From Lachnospiraceae bacterium UBA7109 (lineage in GTDB: Bacteria > Bacillota > Clostridia > Lachnospirales > Lachnospiraceae): a DNA stretch of 8,359 nucleotides. The stretch spans positions 1 through 8,359 of the forward strand of contig DKYD01000035.1 of the NCBI GenBank assembly GCA_002492335.1, written 5' to 3'. This document shows positions 1 through 3,662 of the stretch, in pieces. Below the pieces are notes generated by a model. The model searched no databases and had not been told where the DNA came from. It saw nothing but the letters and a program-made list of their open reading frames with translations. Position 1 is the first letter of the stretch. Every line of letters begins with the position of its first letter. The translations under genes were made by a program, and so were the position numbers.

Positions 1-24
1 GTCAGAAATGGCCGGTGGTATTTT
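1..24 (+). terminator. Partial intrinsic terminator (3' half, first copy of a repeated element)
   Basis: The window opens with a TCAGAAATGG loop, a GGTGGTA 3' arm and TTTTA. This matches the loop, 3' arm and T-tract of the complete terminator at 406-438 nearly base for base. The expected 5' arm (a TACCACC-like sequence) would lie just outside the window. I infer that a transcription unit ends immediately upstream and that the next gene starts after it. The hairpin cannot be confirmed from this window alone. Confidence 0.55.
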
Positions 25-43
25 AATGAAAGGCGAGATGGGT

Positions 44-394
44 ATGGCGAAAGACGATATGGATGTTATCATATACAAAATACTGCGTTATATGTATGAA
101 CGAGTGAAGAGGGGAGAGACTCCGAGATTAGAGGATATGTGTTATGATTGTAAACTGTTCCATATCCCGGAAGGATACTGGAATCAGATTATCGTGGAAC
201 TTGCAGAATCTGGTTATGTCAGGGGCTTTTTGTGCAGGAGGACGAAAAGTGGCTTGGTGGTTACTATGATGGACGATGTATCAATCACATTAGCAGGAGT
301 GCATTTCCTGGAAGAAAACAGTAGAATGAGGAAAGCAGGGGAATTTCTTGGAAAAGCCTTTGAGATAGTACTTGGGACAATATTAACCGCATAA
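44..394 (+). CDS. YjcQ-family winged-helix protein
   Basis: A 116-aa protein when started at ATG 44. The frame stays open back through the window start, and ATGs also occur at 8, 26 and 38. ATG 8 lies inside the terminator-like repeat, and the AAAGGCGAG stretch at 29-37 sits 6 nt before ATG 44, so 44 is preferred. The N-terminal part (IIYKILRYMYERV) is followed by IPEGYWNQIIVELAESGYVRGF and later VSITLAGVHFLEENS. This pattern of a helix, a recognition-like helix and a TxxGxxFLxEN segment is typical of the YjcQ family (PF09639), small winged-helix proteins common in Firmicutes prophages and of unknown role. The C-terminus is a hydrophobic helix (AFEIVLGTIL). The gene is bounded on both sides by the same terminator element, so it looks like a separate cassette. 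DNA binding is inferred from the fold only. Confidence 0.75.
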   Translation: MAKDDMDVIIYKILRYMYERVKRGETPRLEDMCYDCKLFHIPEGYWNQIIVELAESGYVRGFLCRRTKSGLVVTMMDDVSITLAGVHFLEENSRMRKAGEFLGKAFEIVLGTILTA

Positions 395-405
395 TACCGT
401 ATAGT

Positions 406-438
406 TACCACCACTCAGAAATGGGTGGTGGTATTTTT
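406..438 (+). terminator. Intrinsic terminator (second copy of repeated element)
   Basis: The stem TACCACCAC (406-414) pairs perfectly with GTGGTGGTA (425-433) and can extend by two inner pairs. The loop is about AGAAAT, and a TATTTTT tract follows. It sits 11 nt after the stop of the YjcQ-like gene. The loop and arms match the elements at 1-24 and 2533-2563. Confidence 0.85.
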
Positions 439-462
439 GTACTCATTTTTAAGGAGAAGATT

Positions 463-570
463 ATGAAATTAATTGAATACCGGGGAGAAGTCCTGTCAGG
501 GTATGTTCCTGACCTCCCCAAATCTACCAGAAGGTGCAGCGAAAGGCTGTGCCTTATTTTAATTCCATAG
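463..570 (+). CDS. Possible 35-aa small protein, or structured leader
   Basis: An ATG at 463 lies 6 nt after a good AAGGAG (451-456) and opens a 35-codon frame ending at TAG 568-570. The peptide begins MKLIEYRGEVLSGYVPDLPK and continues with an Arg/Cys-rich stretch and a hydrophobic end (CLILIP). I recognise no family. The same DNA holds strong inverted repeats (482-519 and 531-555), so the conserved entity could instead be an RNA. It lies between the terminator at 406-438 and the promoter at 599-627. Coding potential rests only on the ribosome binding site and the open frame. Confidence 0.35.
   Translation: MKLIEYRGEVLSGYVPDLPKSTRRCSERLCLILIP
482..555 (+). other. Two nested or adjacent RNA hairpins overlapping the 35-aa frame
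   Basis: First structure: GGGGAG (482-487) pairs with CTCCCC (514-519), and GTCAGG (495-500) pairs with CCTGAC (508-513). The 3' arms are contiguous, the 5' side has a 7-nt bulge and the apical loop has 7 nt. Second structure: AAGGTGCAGC (531-540) pairs with GCTGTGCCTT (546-555) using two G-U pairs and a GAAAG loop, and is followed by ATTTTAATT. The second hairpin could act as a weak terminator. Pairing is read directly from the sequence; function is unknown. Confidence 0.5.
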
Positions 571-598
571 GTAGGGTGGAAAAATTTTGAAAAACCTC

Positions 599-627
599 TT
601 GACTTTTGGTCGACCATAAGTTATAAT
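599..627 (+). promoter_or_regulatory. Near-consensus sigma-A promoter
   Basis: The -35 box TTGACT (599-604) and the -10 box TATAAT (622-627) are separated by exactly 17 bp. This matches the vegetative consensus at 11 of 12 positions. Transcription would start near 634, giving a leader of roughly 54 nt before the ATG at 688. It gives the downstream cargo genes their own promoter, independent of late phage transcription. Confidence 0.85.
607..616. promoter_or_regulatory. Palindromic putative operator inside the promoter spacer
   Basis: TGGTCGACCA is a perfect 10-bp palindrome between the -35 and -10 boxes. Beyond one mismatched pair the symmetry continues for two more bases on each side (TT and AA). 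A dimeric repressor bound here would block RNA polymerase directly. The cognate regulator is unknown; the ribbon-helix-helix, Rha-family or a host repressor are all possible. Confidence 0.55.
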
Positions 628-634
628 AAAAACA

Positions 635-652
635 GTTAAGGAAAGACTTAAC
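635..652 (+). other. Inverted repeat in the 5' leader
   Basis: GTTAAG (635-640) and CTTAAC (647-652) flank a GAAAGA loop right at the predicted transcript start. It could be a 5' stabilising hairpin or a second operator half-site pair. Confidence 0.4.
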
Positions 653-687
653 GAGTAAGGCAGGCAAGAAGCCGGAAAGGAGAACTT

Positions 688-843
688 ATGGTAGACATGG
701 GAATGACAGATAAACAGTTTAATGGTTTTGTAAGATTTCTCTTAGACGCTTTGAAAGAAGCGAAAGAAGAAAAAGAAGATGATAAGAAAGATGAAAAGAT
801 TTCAAAAATCATCGACAATCTTCAGAAAACATTAGAAGATTAA
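688..843 (+). CDS. Small acidic helical protein (51 aa), function unknown
   Basis: ATG 688 follows an AAAGGAG site (676-682 region) and encodes 51 aa. An N-terminal TDKQFNGFVRFLLDALKEA helix leads into a charged Lys/Glu/Asp run and ends in KIIDNLQKTLED. Small proteins of this style (TDKQF...F..LL at the start, NLQKTLED at the end) are common in Firmicutes mobile elements, to my recollection, without an assigned function. It is predicted to be all-helical, perhaps a coiled-coil oligomer, with no signal peptide or membrane segment. It is the first gene after the strong promoter at 599-627 and is followed by tandem hairpins. A role as a partner or modulator of another protein is only a guess. 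Confidence 0.75.
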   Translation: MVDMGMTDKQFNGFVRFLLDALKEAKEEKEDDKKDEKISKIIDNLQKTLED

Positions 844-870
844 AAAACCTTGCTTAGTTAATAAGCAAGG
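842..870 (-). terminator. Hairpin with T-tract on the minus strand
   Basis: CCTTGCTTA (848-856) pairs perfectly with TAAGCAAGG (862-870) around a 5-nt loop. The A-run before it (842-847) becomes a T-tract after the hairpin when read on the minus strand. On the + strand no T-tract follows, so this looks like a terminator facing leftward, although it may also protect the 3' end of the 51-aa gene's transcript. Confidence 0.6.
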
Positions 871-875
871 CCAAC

Positions 876-905
876 AAAAAAACAGGCGGTACTTGCCACC
901 GCCTG
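876..905 (-). terminator. Second minus-strand-oriented intrinsic terminator
   Basis: CAGGCGGT (883-890) pairs with ACCGCCTG (898-905), a GC-rich 8-bp stem with a 7-nt loop. The seven A's at 876-882 are a T7 tract on the minus strand. With the hairpin at 848-870 it forms a tandem leftward terminator. No convincing minus-strand gene precedes it. Confidence 0.65.
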
Positions 906-907
906 CA

Positions 908-935
908 CCCAAATAGAATGTAGCATAGATTTGGG
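908..935. repeat. Short inverted repeat upstream of the ribbon-helix-helix gene
   Basis: CCCAAAT (908-914) and ATTTGGG (929-935) are separated by 14 nt and lie about 20 nt before the ribbon-helix-helix gene. It could be an autoregulatory operator or a leader hairpin; nothing decides between them. Confidence 0.35.
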
Positions 936-955
936 ATAAAGGCAAGAGTCAAGAG

Positions 956-1141
956 GTGATTCAAGTAGAAAAGAAGAAAATGGGTAGACCAACAGACAAC
1001 CCTCGAACAGAAAAAATTGGTTTCAGAATGTCTTTGAATGAAATTGAGGATATTCAAAAATGTGCCGATGCATTAAATACACAACGTGTAAATGCAGTTG
1101 TTGAAGGAATCGGTCTACTGAAAGAAAAGTTGGGAATTTAA
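956..1141 (+). CDS. Ribbon-helix-helix (CopG/Arc-like) DNA-binding protein
   Basis: A 61-aa protein from GTG 956, or 53 aa from ATG 980 (MGRPTDNP...). Neither start has a strong Shine-Dalgarno: AAGAG (944-948) precedes 956 weakly, and AGAGG (952-956) is too far from 980. After the basic MGRPTDNPR segment comes a short strand (KIGFRMS), a helix (LNEIEDIQKCADALN), a turn and a second helix (RVNAVVEGIGLLKEKLG). This is the ribbon-helix-helix pattern of small dimeric repressors, and the GRPTDNP start is common in Firmicutes prophage members. No toxin gene lies next to it, so an antitoxin role is not supported. It could regulate the inverted repeats at 908-935 or 1189-1233. Confidence 0.75.
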   Translation: MIQVEKKKMGRPTDNPRTEKIGFRMSLNEIEDIQKCADALNTQRVNAVVEGIGLLKEKLGI

Positions 1142-1143
1142 AA

Positions 1144-1183
1144 AGAAACACTCATCAACCTGCCAAGCCAATCGAGTGTTTCT
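1144..1183. repeat. 10-bp inverted repeat after the ribbon-helix-helix gene
   Basis: AGAAACACTC (1144-1153) and GAGTGTTTCT (1174-1183) are perfect complements across a 20-nt loop, two bases after the stop codon. No T-tract follows on the + strand, while a short T-run follows on the minus strand. It may be a weak bidirectional terminator or an mRNA 3'-end structure. Confidence 0.5.
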
Positions 1184-1188
1184 CATAC

Positions 1189-1233
1189 GGAAATAAGTAT
1201 TTACTCATTTCAAAAGTATTTTAACTTATTTCC
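1189..1233. promoter_or_regulatory. Putative operator region before the Rha-family gene
   Basis: A perfect 10-bp inverted repeat, GGAAATAAGT (1189-1198) and ACTTATTTCC (1224-1233), encloses a direct repeat: AAGTATTTACT (1195-1205) and AAGTATTTTAACT (1214-1226), spaced about two helical turns apart. The region is AT-rich and sits 35 nt before the next ATG. No clear -35/-10 pair was found inside it, so the operator call rests on symmetry and position. Confidence 0.45.
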
Positions 1234-1267
1234 AAGGAAAAAGCAAATATTTTGGAGGTAATTTAAA

Positions 1268-2044
1268 ATGAAGAAGATTGAACAGACGATTAGTAGTATT
1301 GAAGTAGCGGAAATGGTTGGGAAACTTCATAAAAACATTGTGAGAGATATAAGGAATTATATTTCTGAAATGGACGAGCTCAAGATTGAGCCGGTTAGAT
1401 TTTTCAGAGAAAATACATACAAAGACAGTAAAGGTGAGACGCGCCCTTGCTATAATGTCACTAAGAAAGGCTGTGAATTTATCGCGCATAAGCTGACTGG
1501 TGTGAAGGGTACAGAATTTACGGCGAAGTATATCAACCGTTTTCATGATATGGAAGATACGATTCGGCGGGGAATTTCGCAGAAGCCTCACAAAGAGAAG
1601 CTCCCCTCTGTCAATCAAATGGTGAAGAATATCAAAGGCGCTCTTCATGATGCCGGAGTAGACTCCAAATACATAGCGGCGGAAGTTGTCCGTATTTACT
1701 CTGACAACGGATATCCGGTCAAGGTTCCATTGATTTCAGATGTTCCAGTTCTCTTGGATTGTACGACGATAGCAAAAGAGTTGGGAATTTATTCTGAGAG
1801 TGGCAGACCGCATGATAAAGCAGTAAGTGCTATCATTCAGAAGATTCCGGTATCTGAATCAGAGATTGTGAAGACTGCTTACAGCCGGAACGGACACGAT
1901 GGAGTGACGGTTCAGTATAAAGACAGCGTTTTCCAGAAAGTGAAACAATGGCTGGAAGAAAATAGGTATCCGTCCGTGATTGAACATCGGCTGTCTAATG
2001 GTAATACAAACAAGTGTAAAGTTGTGTATCAGGAGGTGGCGTAG
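1268..2044 (+). CDS. rha: Rha-family phage regulatory protein / antirepressor
   Basis: A 258-aa protein; ATG 1268 follows GGAGG (1254-1258) by 9 nt. Residues about 8-98 match the Rha (pRha) N-terminal domain: SSIEVAEMVGKLHKNIVRDIRN, then RFFRENTYKDSKGETRPCYNVTKKGCEFIA and a KYINRFHDME helix. Residues 113-258 form a separate C-terminal region with VLLDCTTIAKELGIYSESGRPHDKAV, a segment seen at the C-termini of several phage antirepressors, followed by NGHDGVTVQYKDSV and a terminal basic stretch. Rha proteins are associated with regulation of phage development; the precise mechanism is poorly known. Its place between head genes rather than in the early region is unusual and fits a cargo gene. 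It is one base from the next gene, so the two are probably translated together. Confidence 0.85.
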   Translation: MKKIEQTISSIEVAEMVGKLHKNIVRDIRNYISEMDELKIEPVRFFRENTYKDSKGETRPCYNVTKKGCEFIAHKLTGVKGTEFTAKYINRFHDMEDTIRRGISQKPHKEKLPSVNQMVKNIKGALHDAGVDSKYIAAEVVRIYSDNGYPVKVPLISDVPVLLDCTTIAKELGIYSESGRPHDKAVSAIIQKIPVSESEIVKTAYSRNGHDGVTVQYKDSVFQKVKQWLEENRYPSVIEHRLSNGNTNKCKVVYQEVA

Positions 2045-2045
2045 G

Positions 2046-2528
2046 ATGCAGTTTGCTTATCCCAACCTAGCAGAAATTATCAATTACCACCCATATCATA
2101 TTACTTCGTTTGCAGGCTTTGCAGAAGTAACAGTTGAACTTTTAAAAGCAGGAATTATTGGAGTTGAAGAACTGAAAGAGACAGAAATATTAAATATTGC
2201 AAAATATGCAGGTCTGCCGTATACTGTGTTAAAGTGTCCTCGAATGATTTATATACAGAAGAACCGCTATCGTCATAGACAAATGATAAAGAGACTTGAA
2301 ATAAAACTGCATGAAATATGGGAAGCTCAAAAAGATGGAAGTAAAGAAGCCGATTTGTATATGCGTTGCGGCAGAATTGGTTTAGTCAATATGATGTTGG
2401 ATTTCCAGAACACGGGAAAAGTTACGTATGGTAGATATTTAGGAATTTTAGAAAATTTAAATCAGACAATTGAATTTATTCAAGCAGAACATCGAAAACC
2501 AAGAGATGTTACGCGAAAAACAGCATAA
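2046..2528 (+). CDS. Unknown 160-aa phage protein, degenerate XRE-like N-terminus
   Basis: ATG 2046 lies one base after the Rha stop, 9 nt after AGGAGG (2031-2036), which is inside the end of the Rha gene. This indicates translational coupling. Residues about 5-58 (YPNLAEIINYHPYHITSFAGFAEV... to ILNIAKYAGLPYTVLKCPRM) resemble a Cro/CI-type helix-turn-helix with an eroded recognition helix: the final 'iAkyaGlpytVL' corresponds to the last helix of XRE domains. The rest is helical and basic (KNRYRHRQMIKRLEIKLHEIWEAQKDGSKEADLYMR), then VTYGRYLGILENLNQTIEFIQ. I recognise similar unnamed clostridial prophage proteins but no function. It may partner with or counteract the Rha-family protein. A terminator follows closely. 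Confidence 0.7.
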   Translation: MQFAYPNLAEIINYHPYHITSFAGFAEVTVELLKAGIIGVEELKETEILNIAKYAGLPYTVLKCPRMIYIQKNRYRHRQMIKRLEIKLHEIWEAQKDGSKEADLYMRCGRIGLVNMMLDFQNTGKVTYGRYLGILENLNQTIEFIQAEHRKPRDVTRKTA

Positions 2529-2532
2529 GGAC

Positions 2533-2563
2533 AAACACCACTCAGAAAATTGGTGGTGTTTTT
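2533..2563 (+). terminator. Intrinsic terminator (third copy of repeated element)
   Basis: AAACACCAC (2533-2541) pairs with GTGGTGTTT (2553-2561) around a TCAGAAAATTG loop, and the T-run continues to 2563. It begins 5 nt after the stop of the preceding gene. The CACCACTCAGAAA core is identical to the copy at 406-438. It closes the cargo block and separates it from the late head genes. Confidence 0.85.
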
Positions 2564-2596
2564 CTATACAAGAAAAAATGGAAGGAGTGATGCCAT

Positions 2597-2884
2597 TTGA
2601 TTGAAGTAAGCGTCAGAAAGAACAGTATAACAGTGACAGGCCATGCAGGATATGCACCGCCTGGTCAGGATATCGTGTGTAGTGCAGTATCGACTTTGTT
2701 TCAGACTATGGTGGCATCGATCGAGTCACTGACGGACGATAACATTGAATACGATATCGAACCTGGATATTCCAGGATGATATATAAGGATCTGTCAGAT
2801 ACAAGTAAGTCTCTGGTGGATTCTTTTTTTATTGGTGTCTGTGGAGTGGCGGAAGCCTATCCAGAGAACGTAACTATTAAATAA
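2597..2884 (+). CDS. prp: Prp-type cysteine protease (phage head-maturation)
   Basis: A 95-aa protein from a TTG start at 2597. The AAGGAG at 2582-2587 is 9 nt upstream, and the only nearby ATG (2590) is out of frame and closes at once. GHAGY contains the expected catalytic His16, and DIVCSAVS contains the catalytic Cys28. Both motifs are hallmarks of Prp (YsxB, PF04327), the enzyme that removes the N-terminal extension of ribosomal protein L27 in Firmicutes. Phage homologues cut scaffold and capsid precursors. The adjacent scaffold and capsid genes both carry an L27-like motif, supporting that role. It acts in the procapsid or cytoplasm. The length is near the family norm and no key residue is missing. 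It is the first gene after the terminator at 2533-2563 with no visible promoter, so it probably relies on late readthrough transcription. Confidence 0.93.
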   Translation: MIEVSVRKNSITVTGHAGYAPPGQDIVCSAVSTLFQTMVASIESLTDDNIEYDIEPGYSRMIYKDLSDTSKSLVDSFFIGVCGVAEAYPENVTIK

Positions 2885-2899
2885 CTGGCAGGCCCGGAA

Positions 2900-2911
2900 C
2901 CGAAGCTTCGG
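2900..2911. repeat. 12-bp perfect palindrome in the Prp-scaffold gap
   Basis: CCGAAGCTTCGG is perfectly self-complementary. It is followed at 2936-2949 by GCTCC-GGGA-GGAGC, a 5-bp stem with a GNRA-type tetraloop, just before the scaffold ribosome binding site. These may be mRNA structures that tune processing or translation between protease and scaffold. No T-tract is present, so they are not terminators. Confidence 0.4.
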
Positions 2912-2968
2912 GAGAAGCAGACAAAGCTGGGGAGTGCTCCGGGAGGAGCGGGAAGGAGACTAGATATA

Positions 2969-3643
2969 ATGAAAAGGAAAAACTATGAAACTATCTTGAC
3001 AAATGCAAACAGTGTGAAACACCCACAAGACCATAGAGGCCATATGCGTTTCAATCTACGGATCCATGCTGGAGAAGATGAGCTAGCTGATGGTGAAGAG
3101 GAGACATCATCTGAGGAAGATAGAAAAGATTCAGAGGGCAAAGAAAAAGAATCCGGAAAACGTACCTATGATGATGCTGAGGTCGACCGGATTGTTGCGA
3201 AGCACAAAAAAGAGTGGGAAGAGCAGCATAAGAAGGACCTGGAGACTGCCAGAGATGAGGCGCGGAAGTATGAGCGGATGTCGAAAGAGCAGCGTGAAGA
3301 GGCTGATAAGAAGAAGGTAGAAGAGGAAGCTGCAAAGAAGGATGCCCGCATCAAAGAGCTGGAGCAGCAAATTGCGACAGATGCGCTGCGAAAGTCAGTG
3401 GCAGCCGATGTAGAGGCGATGCCGGAAGGAATCGTGGCTTCTCAGGATTTCCTTGATTTGGCAGTCACAGGGGATGCAGATACATCTAATACAAATGTCA
3501 AGAAACTCGTAGGAATCATCCTTGCTGACCGGAAGGCACAGGAGGAGAAACGGGCGACCGGGAGGACGCCCAGAGGATACTCACATAATGGCAATGGTGA
3601 TATGACAGAGATCGATCGCCGGATCGCTAAATACAACAAATAA
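2969..3643 (+). CDS. Capsid scaffold protein (DUF4355-like)
   Basis: A 224-aa protein from ATG 2969, with AAGGAG (2953-2958) 10 nt upstream. An in-frame ATG at 3044 (residue 26) with AGAGG 4 nt before it would give a 199-aa form starting right at the cleavage-like motif. The layout fits a phage scaffold: a motif at residues 26-36 (MRFNLRIHAGE), an acidic linker (about 36-65), a YDDAEVDRIVAKHKKEWEE start of a long charged coiled coil (about 67-135), then a compact C-terminal capsid-contacting region (ALRKSVAADVEAMPEG... to DRKAQEEK). This pattern matches the DUF4355 family found between protease and capsid genes. It should assemble inside the procapsid and be cut by the neighbouring Prp-type protease, probably between His33 and Ala34. 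Confidence 0.88.
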   Translation: MKRKNYETILTNANSVKHPQDHRGHMRFNLRIHAGEDELADGEEETSSEEDRKDSEGKEKESGKRTYDDAEVDRIVAKHKKEWEEQHKKDLETARDEARKYERMSKEQREEADKKKVEEEAAKKDARIKELEQQIATDALRKSVAADVEAMPEGIVASQDFLDLAVTGDADTSNTNVKKLVGIILADRKAQEEKRATGRTPRGYSHNGNGDMTEIDRRIAKYNK

Positions 3644-3662
3644 TTTTAGGAGGTTTACGATT

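Noticed and set aside
8..43. Longer N-terminus for the YjcQ-like protein starting at ATG 8 or 26
   Set aside because: This stretch is the 3' half of the repeated terminator plus its T-tract and the ribosome binding site of ATG 44. It is unlikely to be coding.
405..617. Minus-strand open frame of 70 codons
   Set aside because: It runs through a terminator, two hairpins and the promoter of the opposite strand, and has no ribosome binding site or recognisable domain.
854..1057. Minus-strand open frame of 67 codons with hydrophobic character
   Set aside because: It spans the tandem hairpins at 848-905 and the start of the ribbon-helix-helix gene. The hydrophobicity comes from the T-rich antisense of A-rich coding sequence.
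956..1141. Antitoxin of a toxin-antitoxin pair
   Set aside because: The protein has a ribbon-helix-helix pattern like many antitoxins, but no small toxin-like gene (RelE, MazF, HigB or similar) lies beside it.
1980..2045. 22-residue N-terminal extension of the 160-aa protein
   Set aside because: It would overlap the end of the Rha gene in another frame and contains the AGGAGG site that clearly serves ATG 2046.
406..2563. Insertion sequence or CRISPR-like array
   Set aside because: The repeated element is a terminator hairpin. There is no transposase, terminal inverted repeat pair, target duplication or regularly spaced repeat series.
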